Positions 7,216 through 16,479 of a stretch of 40,138 nucleotides of DNA are shown in pieces. The notes beneath the pieces were generated by a model. It ran no database searches, was not told where the DNA came from, and was given only the letters and a program-made list of their open reading frames with translations. Location: NCBI GenBank assembly GCA_947650005.1, contig CANSTU010000026.1, forward strand, positions 1 to 40,138, written 5' to 3'. Source of the stretch: an uncultured Lachnospiraceae bacterium (GTDB taxonomy: Bacteria; Bacillota; Clostridia; Lachnospirales; Lachnospiraceae). Position numbers and translations under genes: made by a program. Position 1 is the first letter of the stretch, and each line of letters begins with the position of its first letter.

Positions 7216-7417
7216 AGGGAAATCGAATGAGAGAACGGGCGCAAAGGAATCGGTTTGCATTGTTGAGGATGAGCCCTACAGCGGCGCATGCGAGTTTACA
7301 GAAGCATGCCGTACCATGTTTGAAGGCCATGACGGTGTGCCTTGCAGCGCGCATATAGGTTTAGAGACAAAATTTCGTGCAGATATGCAGATGGGAGTCA
7401 CATATGGGAAGGGATAA
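7208..7417 (+). CDS. 69-codon ORF of unknown function, possible internally deleted response regulator
   Basis: The ORF starts with ATG inside the end of the MocR gene and ends inside the start of the histidine kinase gene (8- and 14-base overlaps), the spacing of a translationally coupled gene. The product contains VCIVEDEPY at about residues 17-25, which resembles the first strand and acidic pair of response-regulator receivers, but no phospho-acceptor Asp segment, no conserved Lys and no DNA-binding domain follow. A kinase/ABC-transporter module normally carries a full regulator (about 220 residues) exactly here. An in-frame internal deletion of that gene would leave such an ORF; a chance ORF or a genuine small protein are alternatives. 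Confidence 0.35.
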   Translation: MAEGKSNERTGAKESVCIVEDEPYSGACEFTEACRTMFEGHDGVPCSAHIGLETKFRADMQMGVTYGKG

Positions 7418-8582
7418 AAAAGGATGGGCCGTAATTCTTCTGGCGTCCAGCCTGTTTTCGGCCGTTCTTGCCGCCGCATTTTTATCGGATTATTATAACC
7501 GTGCCTGCTTTCAGGCGATCGGGTCGATATGTGGGGAGATCATAGAAGCAAGGCCGGATGTGGAAAAGACGTTGTTATCCGTGCTGAAAGAGGGAGAATA
7601 TCGCTCAGCGGTTCCTTCGGAACAAAATATCCTACGGGCCTATGGATACGGGGAAACAGATATCCTGCCTACAGTGGCAGTCCCCGGCAGGATATTTATT
7701 TTGGTGGGATTCCTGGGGAGCGGTGGATTATTTCTTTGCATCCTGCGCGCGGGGAGAAGAAGGGAGGGGGAGAGAATCCAGGCTTTGACAGCCTATCTGG
7801 AAAGGGTAAACCGGGGAGAGGGCGGCCAGCTTTTCCAGGTGGATGAGGGAGAATTCTCCAAGCTGCAGGATGAACTGTATAAAACGGTGACCGCCCTGTA
7901 TCAGGCCAGGGATGCGGCACTGGCGGCCAGAAACAATTTTGCGGATAATCTGTCCAACATTGCGCATCAGATCAAGACGCCGATCACTGCGGCTTCACTG
8001 TCCGTACAGCTGATGCGAAAGGAGCCTTCCGATACACATTTAGATCACATCAGTGGCCAGCTCGCCCGCTTGACGCATCTGGAAGAGGCCCTCTTGCTGC
8101 TTGCACGTATGGAGGCGGGAACCCTGGGCCTGAAAAGGAAGGAGGCGGATGTGTTTACCGTCCTTATGCTGGCAGCAGACAACCTGCAAGAGCTGCTCGC
8201 GGAAGAAGACATCACCATTGATATACCGGAAGCGGGAGGAATGGAGATCTATGTGGATCCGGAGTGGACGATGGAAGCTTTTATGAATCTTTTTAAAAAT
8301 TGTATGGAGCATACCCCTTCTGGCGGTTGTATCCATTGTTCTTATGCACAGAATCCCATTTATACCCAGATCAGGATATGGGATGAGGGCGAAGGCTTTG
8401 ACGAGGAGGATCTGCCGCACCTGTTTGAACGCTTTTACCGGGGGAGACGGTCGAAAAACGGAGGAATCGGTATCGGGCTGCCTCTCGCGCGGGGAATCAT
8501 CGAAGGGCAGAACGGTTCGCTCCGCGCCCTAAATCTGCCGGAAGGGGGCGCATGTTATGAAATCCGCCTGTACAGTCACTGA
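7404..8582 (+). CDS. Membrane sensor histidine kinase
   Basis: A 392-residue kinase. Membrane segments lie at about 9-27 and 93-115, enclosing a short external domain of about 65 residues. The dimerisation/phosphotransfer domain carries NIAHQIKTP with His188 as phospho-acceptor; the ATP domain has the N box (NLFKNCMEH), the G1 box (DEGEGF), the F box (FERFYRG) and the G2 box (GIGIGLPLA). ATG at 7404 is chosen because GGGAG lies six bases upstream and the first hydrophobic segment then starts close to the N-terminus; the frame is open further up to 7377. It stands just before an ABC ATPase and an FtsX-type permease, a common layout for envelope stress or antimicrobial peptide response modules. 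Its cognate response regulator is not intact in this window. Confidence 0.88.
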   Translation: MGRDKKGWAVILLASSLFSAVLAAAFLSDYYNRACFQAIGSICGEIIEARPDVEKTLLSVLKEGEYRSAVPSEQNILRAYGYGETDILPTVAVPGRIFILVGFLGSGGLFLCILRAGRRREGERIQALTAYLERVNRGEGGQLFQVDEGEFSKLQDELYKTVTALYQARDAALAARNNFADNLSNIAHQIKTPITAASLSVQLMRKEPSDTHLDHISGQLARLTHLEEALLLLARMEAGTLGLKRKEADVFTVLMLAADNLQELLAEEDITIDIPEAGGMEIYVDPEWTMEAFMNLFKNCMEHTPSGGCIHCSYAQNPIYTQIRIWDEGEGFDEEDLPHLFERFYRGRRSKNGGIGIGLPLARGIIEGQNGSLRALNLPEGGACYEIRLYSH

Positions 8583-8597
8583 GCTGTCACTTTCCTT

Positions 8598-8606
8598 TGC
8601 TATAAT
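8598..8606 (+). promoter_or_regulatory. Extended -10 promoter ahead of the ABC transporter genes
   Basis: TGC directly followed by a perfect TATAAT (8601-8606) is an extended -10 element. The region 17 bases upstream has no good -35 box, which is typical of extended -10 promoters. It begins 16 bases after the kinase stop codon and would give the transporter genes their own transcript. Confidence 0.55.
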
Positions 8607-8622
8607 CAAGACGGAACAAAAA

Positions 8623-8644
8623 GCTGCCGCGCTATGCGGGCAGC
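8623..8644 (+). promoter_or_regulatory. Strong hairpin at the 5' end of the ABC transporter transcript
   Basis: GCTGCC pairs with GGCAGC, and the inner CGC with GCG after one bulged G, leaving a 3-base loop. No T-run follows, so it is not a classic terminator. It would sit about ten bases from the predicted transcription start. A second short pairing (CAAAC/GTTTG, 8651-8665) follows before the ribosome site. An mRNA-stabilising or regulatory role is possible. Confidence 0.4.
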
Positions 8645-8693
8645 CTGTTGCAAACAACCGGTTTGTCCGGTAGTCGGGAAAGGAGAAAAACAG

Positions 8694-9371
8694 GTGGAGA
8701 TTTTAAAATGCGAAGGAGTACACAAGGAGTACAAGACCGGCGAACATAGGGTGGTCGCCTTAGATCACCTGGATCTGTCTGTGGAAAAGGGAGAATTTGT
8801 GGCAATCGTGGGGGCATCCGGTTCCGGGAAATCGACGCTGCTGCACATCCTTGGGAGCGTGGACAAACCCACAGAGGGCGAGGTTACCATAGACGGGACA
8901 AAGCTTTCCGCCTTGAACCGGACACAGGCAGCCATTTTCCGCCGCAGGAAGGTGGGGCTGATCTATCAGTTTTATAACCTGATCCCCACGCTCAGCGTAC
9001 GAAAGAATATCCTGATGCCCCTTCTGCTGGATAAAAAGAAGGTGGACACAGGCTATTTCGACCAGATCGTAAAATCCCTGGGCATAGCGGAAAAGCTGGA
9101 CTGTTTTCCGAACCAGCTGTCAGGCGGACAGCAGCAGAGGGCTGCCATCGCCAGATCGCTGATCTACCGTCCAGCCCTGCTCCTGGCAGACGAACCCACA
9201 GGCAATCTGGATCAGAAAAATTCCAGGGAAATCATAGATATGCTCAAGCGCTCGAACCGCAGCCTGAACCAGACGATTCTTCTGATCACCCATGATGAAA
9301 AATTAGCGCTGGAGGCAGATCGGATCATCACGATAGAGGATGGCCGTATCATCAGCGACCGGAGAGGGTAG
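8694..9371 (+). CDS. ABC transporter ATP-binding protein (MacB/LolD/BceA type)
   Basis: A 225-residue ATPase with Walker A GASGSGKST (about 40-48), the Q-loop glutamine in IYQFYNL (about 92), the signature LSGGQQQ (142-148), Walker B LLLADEP followed by TGNLD (162-173) and the switch His in LITHDE. This subfamily (MacB, LolD, BceA, FtsE relatives) powers mechanotransmission by FtsX-like permeases rather than classic substrate import. The start is GTG at 8694: AAAGGAG lies eight bases before it and the downstream sequence aligns with the family N-terminus; the frame is open upstream but that part looks like leader RNA. The permease gene starts ten bases after its stop codon. Confidence 0.93.
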   Translation: MEILKCEGVHKEYKTGEHRVVALDHLDLSVEKGEFVAIVGASGSGKSTLLHILGSVDKPTEGEVTIDGTKLSALNRTQAAIFRRRKVGLIYQFYNLIPTLSVRKNILMPLLLDKKKVDTGYFDQIVKSLGIAEKLDCFPNQLSGGQQQRAAIARSLIYRPALLLADEPTGNLDQKNSREIIDMLKRSNRSLNQTILLITHDEKLALEADRIITIEDGRIISDRRG

Positions 9372-9380
9372 GAGGTGCCT

Positions 9381-11588
9381 ATGTGGAAGGAATATTCATG
9401 GAACTATATCAGGAAGAACCGTGCCTCCGGCCTGTCTGTGATGGTGGCGGCCTTCATTTCTGCCTTGCTTCTATCCCTGCTCATGGGACTGTTCTATAAT
9501 TTCTGGCGATATGAGATAGAGAGCATCAAAAGGGAGGAAGGAGACTGGCAGGGAAGGATTGTCGGACAACTGGACGGCCAGGCCCTGGAAAAGATACGAT
9601 GCTTCGTCAACGTAGAAAAGGCCGTAATCAACGAAACATACACAGGGGAAGGCCGGACTGCGGTAGACATTATCCTGAGAAATAAAAGGACGATCCTTTC
9701 GGATATGCCCCAAATCGCTAAACTGGCAGGACTGCCGCCTGAAGCGGTTTCCTATCACCATTCCCTTTTAAATATGTACCTGATACGCGACCCGCAGGAT
9801 CCGGCTCCAAGGCTGATCTTTCCTGCCCTTTTGGGCATCACATGCCTAGCCTGTTTTTCCCTAGTGATGATTATCCATAATTCCTTTGCGGTTTCCATGA
9901 ACGCAAGGCTTCATCAATTCGGAATTTTTTCCAGCATTGGGGCAACGCCGGCACAGATCAGGGCCTGTCTGCTGCAGGAGTCGGCTGCCCTTTGCTGCCT
10001 GCCGGTTCTGTTGGGGAACCTTCTGGGCATTGCGGCGAGCGCGGGCGTAATAAATTTAGTGAATCAAATGGCTGCGCAGGCTGCGGGAAGGCATGATGCT
10101 GCCTGGACCTACCATCCTTTGGTCTTCTTGTCCGCATTTGCCATAACCGCTGCGACCATAGGCGTTTCCGCATGGCTGCCTGCCCGCAGGCTCAGCAGTA
10201 TGACGCCGCTGGAAGCGATTCGCACTGCCGGTGAGCTGCAGCTTCCCAGAAAGAAAACTTCCCCTATCTGCTCCCTCTTGTTCGGGATCGAAGGAGAACT
10301 GGCCGGAAACGCGTTAAAGGCGCAGAAAAAAGCCCTTCGGACGGCCAACCTGTCCCTGATCTGCTCTTTTCTGGCGTTTACCCTGATGCAATGTTTTTTC
10401 ACGTTGTCCGATATCAGTACCCGTATGACCTATTTTGAAGCGTATCAGGATACCTGGGACATCATGGTCACAGTCAAGGATGCGAAAATAGGGGCTTTTG
10501 ATCAAACGGATGAAATCCGTCAGCTGACCGGAGTGAGGGACTGTGTTGCTTATCAACGCTGCGCGGCTGCGAGATTCCTTTCTTTGGAGGAAATCAGTGG
10601 GGAAATGGAGGCGTTTGGAGGCTTTTCCCATGCACCGGAAAACTTCGTTACGAAAACGCCGGAAGGTTTTTGGGTCAGTGCGCCAATCGTTATTCTGGAT
10701 GACGAAAGTTTTCTGGCTTATTGTGGACAGATCGGCGCCGAAGCCCGCCTGGACGGAGCCGTGATCTTGAACCAAATCCGCGACGTGACGAATCTGGATT
10801 TTCGTAACCCCGTTTTTGTCCCCTATCTGAAAGAAGACCTGTCCACAAGCCTGCTGTACCAGGCTGGACACCAGGGCCAGGCCGTGGAGATCGCTGTAAC
10901 AGCCTATACCCGGGACGTACCGCTATTGCGGGAAGAATACGCAACCCTGGATCATTATGAACTGGTACATTTCCTGCCCGTATCCCTATGGAGAGAAATC
11001 GGAGGGCTGCTCGAAGACCAGACGGACGACTTTTCTATCCGGATTCTGGCCATGGAAACGGATCTAAATGCCTTAACGAGCCTAGAAAAGGAACTGCAGG
11101 CCGTCCTGGGCGATTCTGAGGAGATCATGGTGGAAAACCGCGTGCAGGAAAAGATCACTAACGACAGGATAATAGACGGCATGATGGCGATATTCGGCGG
11201 CTTTTGCGTCCTGCTGGCTTTGATCGGGATAGGGAACGTTTTCTCCAACACGCTGGGATTCGTGCGCCAAAGAAGACGGGAATTCGCCCGTTATCTGTCG
11301 GTGGGACTCACCCCGGGAGGGATGAAGAAAATGTTCTGCATCGAAGCGCTGGTGCTTGCAGGCCGTCCGGTGCTCATTACACTGCCAGTGACAGTGGCTG
11401 CGCTTGGTTTCATGCTCAAAGCCAGCTACCTCGAACCAATTATTTTCATCCGCGAAGCGCCGTTTGGACCGGTTTTGGGATTCATCCTGGCCATCTTCGG
11501 ATTCGTGGGAACGGCATATTTCCTCGGATGGAATGCGCAAAAAAGAATCAGCCTGACGGATGCTCTGAGGGATGATACGCTGATGTGA
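9381..11588 (+). CDS. FtsX-like ABC transporter permease
   Basis: A 735-residue membrane protein with a duplicated FtsX layout. Each half has one leading membrane segment (about 15-38 and about 315-338), an extracytoplasmic domain (about 100 residues in the first half, about 240 in the second) and three further membrane segments (about 148-290 and about 595-725). The cytoplasmic loops carry the FtsX-type pattern RLHQFGIFSSIGATPAQI and, in the second half, RRREFARYLSVGLTPGGM. GGAGG five bases before ATG 9381 sets the start. With the ATPase just upstream it forms one transporter. The kinase next to it suggests that it works on cell-envelope or peptide stress, but neither substrate nor inducer can be read from the sequence. 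Bce-type permeases have a different 10-segment layout, so I do not use that name. Confidence 0.88.
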   Translation: MWKEYSWNYIRKNRASGLSVMVAAFISALLLSLLMGLFYNFWRYEIESIKREEGDWQGRIVGQLDGQALEKIRCFVNVEKAVINETYTGEGRTAVDIILRNKRTILSDMPQIAKLAGLPPEAVSYHHSLLNMYLIRDPQDPAPRLIFPALLGITCLACFSLVMIIHNSFAVSMNARLHQFGIFSSIGATPAQIRACLLQESAALCCLPVLLGNLLGIAASAGVINLVNQMAAQAAGRHDAAWTYHPLVFLSAFAITAATIGVSAWLPARRLSSMTPLEAIRTAGELQLPRKKTSPICSLLFGIEGELAGNALKAQKKALRTANLSLICSFLAFTLMQCFFTLSDISTRMTYFEAYQDTWDIMVTVKDAKIGAFDQTDEIRQLTGVRDCVAYQRCAAARFLSLEEISGEMEAFGGFSHAPENFVTKTPEGFWVSAPIVILDDESFLAYCGQIGAEARLDGAVILNQIRDVTNLDFRNPVFVPYLKEDLSTSLLYQAGHQGQAVEIAVTAYTRDVPLLREEYATLDHYELVHFLPVSLWREIGGLLEDQTDDFSIRILAMETDLNALTSLEKELQAVLGDSEEIMVENRVQEKITNDRIIDGMMAIFGGFCVLLALIGIGNVFSNTLGFVRQRRREFARYLSVGLTPGGMKKMFCIEALVLAGRPVLITLPVTVAALGFMLKASYLEPIIFIREAPFGPVLGFILAIFGFVGTAYFLGWNAQKRISLTDALRDDTLM

Positions 11589-11707
11589 TACGGCGGCGGG
11601 GAAGGGATTCGCCGCTGGGGGCTATTCATCCGAAAGGGGTCGGACGGCTTTTATCGTCCTACCTTATCATCCATCCGTCCACAGAATAAATTCCCTATCC
11701 ATATTTT

Positions 11708-11736
11708 TTGATTTGTGGTAAAATATCTCTTAACAT
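11708..11736 (+). promoter_or_regulatory. Probable sigma-A promoter of the lipoprotein gene
   Basis: TTGATT (11708-11713) and TAACAT (11731-11736) are 17 bases apart, 33 bases before the start codon. The preceding gap 11589-11707 also holds two short GC-rich stems (GCGGCG/CGCCGC at 11593-11615 and GGACG/CGTCC near 11650-11666) without good T-runs, so a terminator for the permease gene is not clear. Confidence 0.5.
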
Positions 11737-11769
11737 AATCATCTGTGTCTGAGAGAAAGGAATTGGGAA

Positions 11770-12300
11770 ATGAAAAGAGTCATTTTGATTTTTATGGCTT
11801 GCCTGTTTATTTTAGGAGGCTGCGGAGGTAAATCCGGCCAGGATGGGGCTTCGGATGGCGACTGGCTGTCCGAAATCGCGAATGCGAATGTGCCGGAGTC
11901 AAAGATCCATCTGGAAAAGCAAGAGGACTGCAGCCTCAAAGACGGAGGGATTCTTCGCCTGTCAGCCATGGAGTTCGAGGGAGAACAGAACCTGTTCGTG
12001 GATGTGGTGATCCCGGATGATGAGAGGGCCTGCATCACTTTTGAGTGTTTGTGTTCTTTTTTTGGAGAGGGTGAGACGGAGGGTTGGTATACGAATTGCT
12101 GCGTTAAAACGGACAGCGGTTCGGTGATGTATATTGAAGAGAAGATCATAGGGATCAACAGCGACGAGACGACTTCGTCGGGAACGCCGGACTGGTATAT
12201 AAACGAAGCGGACTATACCATGAGTGAAGAAGAGCGGGAGAGCCTGAAAAATGAGGTGGCAGGCTATATAAGCGCGTTTTTGGCTGCGGACGGGGGCTGA
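11770..12300 (+). CDS. Small lipoprotein of unknown function
   Basis: A 176-residue protein that starts with a typical lipoprotein signal peptide: basic MKR, a hydrophobic core (VILIFMACLFI) and the lipobox LGGC with Cys18 as the lipid-modified residue, followed by the Gly/Ser-rich tether GGKSGQDG. The mature part is acidic (many Glu and Asp) and not recognised. It should sit on the outer face of the cytoplasmic membrane. The stop codon is two bases before the start of the helicase gene, but a link in function is not evident. Confidence 0.7.
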   Translation: MKRVILIFMACLFILGGCGGKSGQDGASDGDWLSEIANANVPESKIHLEKQEDCSLKDGGILRLSAMEFEGEQNLFVDVVIPDDERACITFECLCSFFGEGETEGWYTNCCVKTDSGSVMYIEEKIIGINSDETTSSGTPDWYINEADYTMSEEERESLKNEVAGYISAFLAADGG

Positions 12301-12302
12301 TT

Positions 12303-15300
12303 GTGAAGGAAGGATGCGAGGTATTGGGGCTCTTCCGGGAAGAAACGTCGAGATGGTTTACGGACGCGCTGGGAGAGCCCACGGCGGTACAGAAGGAGGC
12401 GTGGCCTCTGATTTCGGCGGGACGGCATGTACTGGTATCGGCGCCCACCGGGACGGGAAAAACGCTTTCCGCCTTTTTGGTGTTCATTGACCGTATGAAA
12501 AGGCAGGCGGAGGAAGGGACGCTGAAGCAAGAATTACAGCTGATCTATGTGTCGCCTTTGAAGTCATTGGCTGCGGACATCCGGGAAAACCTGCGTCGCC
12601 CCCTGTATGGGATCGGCGCAGGGCAGGAGATTGAGGTGGCGATCCGGACGGGGGATACGCCGCAGAGGGAGCGGCAGAGGATGGTGCGTCGCCCTCCCCA
12701 TATCTTGATTATCACGCCGGAGTCCCTGTATTTGATGCTGACCAGTAAGACGGGGCAGAATGTACTGGCAGGGGCAGGGGCGGTGATCCTGGACGAGCTT
12801 CACGCGTTGATCGATACGAAGCGGGGCGCTCATCTGATGCTTTCCCTGGCAAGGCTGGATGATTTGTGTAAAAAGCCCCTTCAGCGGATCGGCCTGTCGG
12901 CTACCATTGATCCTTTGGCCGTGGCGGCAAAATATCTGGCGCCGGAGGAGGTGGCCATCGCGGCTCCGCTCATGGAGAAGAGGGTACGGCTGGATATCCT
13001 CGCCCCCTATGCGGATTCGTTTCCCGGAAGAAGGAAGGATCCGGTGTGGGAGGAGCTTGGGAAGCTGGTATACCAGCATTGTCAGGGCAGCCGGAGCGTA
13101 ATCGCCTTTGTGGAAGGGCGTAGATACGCGGAAAAGCTGGCCTATTACGTGAACTTGCTGGGCGGAGATGGTTTTGCCCGAGTGCATCATGGGAGCCTGT
13201 CCCGGGAACAGCGTCTGGAAACGGAGGCGGCGCTGCGGGACGGGCGTCTTCGGCTTCTGTGCGCCACCTCTTCCATGGAATTGGGAATCGACGTGGGGGA
13301 AATCGACCAAGTGCTCCAGGTGGGCTGTCCGAGAACCATTTCCGGTACTTTACAGCGTCTGGGGCGGGCGGGGCATAATCCGGACCGCGTCAGCATCATG
13401 TATCTTTTTCCCAGGACGGCGGCGGAATGCGTGCTCAGCGGCATGACGGCGCAACTGGCTAGACAGGGCGGACTGGAACGCTTAAATCCTCCAGAAGAGT
13501 GCCTGGACGTGCTAGCACAGCATCTGGTCTCTATGGCCGCGTTCCGAAGCTTTACGGTGGATGAGGTTATGGAAATGCTGCCGCGGGCGTGGCCTTTCCG
13601 GAATGTTTCCAAGGAGGATGTGAAAGCCGTTCTGGGTATGCTGGCAGGCGACTATGAGCATGAGCGGGATGTGCCGACCCGCCCGCGGATTTTGTATGAC
13701 AGAATCCATGAAAGGGTGGAGGGGGACGGTTACAGCAGGATGTTGGCCATTTCCGCAGGAGGGACCATCCCGGATAAAGGTTTATATGCGGTAAAAACAG
13801 AAGAAGGGGTGAAACTGGGGGAGGTGGACGAGGAATTCGTCTATGAATCCCAGAAAGGGGACCGTTTTATCCTGGGTTCCTTTGCCTGGAGGGTAGTGAA
13901 TATCAGCAGGGATACGGTGACTGTGACCCAAGCAAGCGTAGAAGGCGCCAGATTGCCCTTTTGGAAGGGGGAAATCAAGGGACGGGATAAGAGGACGGGG
14001 GAGGCGTTTGGCCGAATTTTGCAGGATTTACAGAAGGCCGGGGAAGAAGGCCGGCTGCGGACGGCCCTGCAAAACTTGGGATTGGATGATGCGGCGGTGA
14101 AGCTGGCGGAAGGGTATCTTCTGCGCCAGATAAAGAGCACGGGCGTGCTGCCGGACCACAGGACGATCCTGGTGGAGCATTTCCGGGATCAGTCCGGAAA
14201 CAGTCAGCTGATGATTCATTCCATCTTCGGAAGACGGATTAACGCCCCCCTTTCTCTTCTCGCTGCCTTGGCGGCCAGGGAGCAGCTGGGGAGGAATGTG
14301 GGAAGCGTGGATGAGGAGGACGGTTTCCTCTTATATTCCTATGGAGAGGATGCGCTCCCGGAAGGGATTTTGCAGCGAATTGATCCGGAATCCTGTATCA
14401 GACGGCTTGAGGCGCTGCTTCCTGCCACGCCTCTTTTCAACATGGCGTTCCGATATAACAGCGGCCGGGCGTTGATGATGGGAGTGAGGAAAAACGGGAG
14501 GCAGCCCCTTTGGATGCAGCGGCTTCGCAGCGCGGAAATGTTGGATCAGGTGGTTCGAGAGAAGGCTCATCCGCTGATCCGGGAGACCAGACGGGAATGC
14601 ATGAAGCAGCTGTGGGATGCCGAAGGAGTGCGGGTCCTTCTGAGCGATATTCGTTCCGGCGCGGTGAAAATACGGGAGGTTTATACCGAGACGCCTTCTC
14701 CCATGTCCCTTCCCCTGCAATGGGGGCAGGAAGCCGCGGTGATGTACGATTATGCGCCCACCCCCCGGGGGATCCATGGGGCGGTGGAGGAGGCTTTAAA
14801 ACAGGAAAAAGAACTTCTGCGCCCAGGAGACGGCGAACTGGCACAGGTACAGGAGCGGGAAAGGCTTCCGGAGAACGAGAAACAGCTCCATTCCCTGCTG
14901 ATGGCGGAGGGAGATCTGGCAGCGGGAGAACTGGATATTCCGGCAAAATGGCTGGACTGCCTGGCCAGGGAGGGACGGGCTTTCTACTTGGAACAGGGGC
15001 TGTGGATCGCCGCGGAACAGGAAGAGGAATATGCGGCGGCTCTGGGGGCTATGGCCTTCTGGGAGGGGCAGGATGGCCCTGGGAGAAGGGAACAGCTTCA
15101 TATCGTAAGGCGGATGCTGCGCTACCGGGGAGCGGCGGATGCGGCTCAGACTGGGGAACGCTACGGATGGAAGACCGAGGAAGCGGCGGGTATTCTGGAG
15201 GAACTCTGCAGCCGTGGAGAGGCTGTCTGCCAGGAAGGCCGGTATTATCATGCCGCCCTTTACCGCCGGGCCAGGATACGCACCGTTCAAAACCGTCGGG

Positions 15301-16448
15301 AGGAGATCCGGACCTGCTCGGGTGAGGCCTATGCAGCGGCCCTGCTCGGGCGGGTCGCACAGAACGCCCCAGCGGAGGAATGCGTGAAGAATACCCTGGA
15401 GCAGTATGTGGGAACAGCCCTTCCTGCAATATATTGGGAGGGGATCGTCCTACCAGGCCGGGTCGGGAACTATCGGGAAGCCCTGTTAGATCAATTTCTG
15501 GCCAAAGGGGAATTTTTTTGGCATATGGAGGAAAAGGGCGGCCTGCGTTTTGACAGGCAGGAGGAAATCGACTGGGACGCGGATTTAGAAGATCGTACGG
15601 AAGGGCTGGGAGAAAAAGAAAGGCTGCTGTATGAAGCGCTTCGAAAGAGGGGCGCCAGCTTCATGCAGGCATTGAACGGGGTGCTTCCCGGAGAATCGCC
15701 CCATGAGACGCTTCTTTCCCTTTTGGAGAAGGGACTCGTGTATGCGGATAGCTTCGTGCCCGTCCGGCAATGGCTGGCGCAGGAAAAGACCAGGAAGGCC
15801 ACGGCCAGGGCGCGGGTGAATCTCAGGGTAAAAGCGCTCCATGCCGGGCGTTGGGATGTGGTGCGCCCTCTGCAAAGCCAGGCTGTGGAAAGCCGGCTTG
15901 CGTCCTGTTTTCACAGATACTTGATTGTGTGCCGGGAGACGGCTGCTGCCTGCGGTCTGCCCTGGGCGGAGGCGTTGTCTGTACTGCGCATCCAGGAATA
16001 TACAGGACAGGTACGGAGAGGATATTTTGTGGAAGGATTTTCCGGCGCCCAATTCATGCGCGTCGAAGATTATGCAGGGCTCATACGGGAACTGGCGGAG
16101 CCGGGGAATCGGTTAATCTGGATCAACGCGGCCGATCCGGCCCAGCTCTGGGGCAAACTCCTTTCGCACAGGGAAGGGAGATCCTTTCTGAACATCCCTG
16201 GGAACGCGGTGGCGTGTTGCGGTGGCATTCCAGTGGCGGCGATGGAAAAACAGGGAAAGGCGCTGCGCATATGGGACGAGGGATTGCAGGAAGAATGCCT
16301 GCGCCTTTTCGCGCAAATGTATCAAAGAGGAAGTCTTTTTCCAGTACAAAAACGCATTGTGGTAAAAGAGTATCCCCCGTCCGCGGCCTGTGCCCTGGCT
16401 GCCGCCGGTTTTCATCGGGAAATGCAGGATTATGTGCTCTACAGATAG
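12303..16448 (+). CDS. lhr: Lhr-type ATP-dependent DEXH helicase
   Basis: A 1381-codon superfamily 2 helicase. Motif I SAPTGTGKT is at 46-54, motif II is DELH at 164-167, motif III GLSATI follows and motif VI QRLGRAGHN closes the second RecA domain; after these come the winged-helix and the large C-terminal region typical of the long Lhr proteins. Lhr enzymes translocate on single-stranded DNA and unwind DNA or RNA:DNA hybrids, and have been tied to repair after DNA damage and to stalled transcription. The start is uncertain: GTG at 12303 has a poor ribosome site, while TTG at 12324 has GGAAGG about ten bases ahead of it. It is followed by a GCCGCC/GGCGGC hairpin and, 31 bases on, a NERD-like gene. 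The reading frame is intact throughout. Confidence 0.92.
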   Translation: MKEGCEVLGLFREETSRWFTDALGEPTAVQKEAWPLISAGRHVLVSAPTGTGKTLSAFLVFIDRMKRQAEEGTLKQELQLIYVSPLKSLAADIRENLRRPLYGIGAGQEIEVAIRTGDTPQRERQRMVRRPPHILIITPESLYLMLTSKTGQNVLAGAGAVILDELHALIDTKRGAHLMLSLARLDDLCKKPLQRIGLSATIDPLAVAAKYLAPEEVAIAAPLMEKRVRLDILAPYADSFPGRRKDPVWEELGKLVYQHCQGSRSVIAFVEGRRYAEKLAYYVNLLGGDGFARVHHGSLSREQRLETEAALRDGRLRLLCATSSMELGIDVGEIDQVLQVGCPRTISGTLQRLGRAGHNPDRVSIMYLFPRTAAECVLSGMTAQLARQGGLERLNPPEECLDVLAQHLVSMAAFRSFTVDEVMEMLPRAWPFRNVSKEDVKAVLGMLAGDYEHERDVPTRPRILYDRIHERVEGDGYSRMLAISAGGTIPDKGLYAVKTEEGVKLGEVDEEFVYESQKGDRFILGSFAWRVVNISRDTVTVTQASVEGARLPFWKGEIKGRDKRTGEAFGRILQDLQKAGEEGRLRTALQNLGLDDAAVKLAEGYLLRQIKSTGVLPDHRTILVEHFRDQSGNSQLMIHSIFGRRINAPLSLLAALAAREQLGRNVGSVDEEDGFLLYSYGEDALPEGILQRIDPESCIRRLEALLPATPLFNMAFRYNSGRALMMGVRKNGRQPLWMQRLRSAEMLDQVVREKAHPLIRETRRECMKQLWDAEGVRVLLSDIRSGAVKIREVYTETPSPMSLPLQWGQEAAVMYDYAPTPRGIHGAVEEALKQEKELLRPGDGELAQVQERERLPENEKQLHSLLMAEGDLAAGELDIPAKWLDCLAREGRAFYLEQGLWIAAEQEEEYAAALGAMAFWEGQDGPGRREQLHIVRRMLRYRGAADAAQTGERYGWKTEEAAGILEELCSRGEAVCQEGRYYHAALYRRARIRTVQNRREEIRTCSGEAYAAALLGRVAQNAPAEECVKNTLEQYVGTALPAIYWEGIVLPGRVGNYREALLDQFLAKGEFFWHMEEKGGLRFDRQEEIDWDADLEDRTEGLGEKERLLYEALRKRGASFMQALNGVLPGESPHETLLSLLEKGLVYADSFVPVRQWLAQEKTRKATARARVNLRVKALHAGRWDVVRPLQSQAVESRLASCFHRYLIVCRETAAACGLPWAEALSVLRIQEYTGQVRRGYFVEGFSGAQFMRVEDYAGLIRELAEPGNRLIWINAADPAQLWGKLLSHREGRSFLNIPGNAVACCGGIPVAAMEKQGKALRIWDEGLQEECLRLFAQMYQRGSLFPVQKRIVVKEYPPSAACALAAAGFHREMQDYVLYR

Positions 16449-16449
16449 G

Positions 16450-16464
16450 GCCGCCCAGGGCGGC
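16450..16464 (+). other. GC-rich hairpin just after the helicase gene
   Basis: GCCGCC and GGCGGC pair around a CAG loop, beginning two bases after the stop codon of the helicase gene. No T-run follows, so read-through into the next gene is likely; a role in mRNA processing or stability is possible. Confidence 0.4.
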
Positions 16465-16479
16465 AGAATGTGAGGAAAG

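Noticed and set aside
9381-11588. Naming the transporter BceAB
   Set aside because: The permease shows a duplicated one-plus-three membrane layout with two external domains, and the kinase has an external domain of about 65 residues, unlike the intramembrane-sensing BceS type.
14510-15325. 271-codon plus-strand frame inside the helicase gene
   Set aside because: Glycine/Arg-rich shadow of the high-GC helicase reading frame, no start signal.
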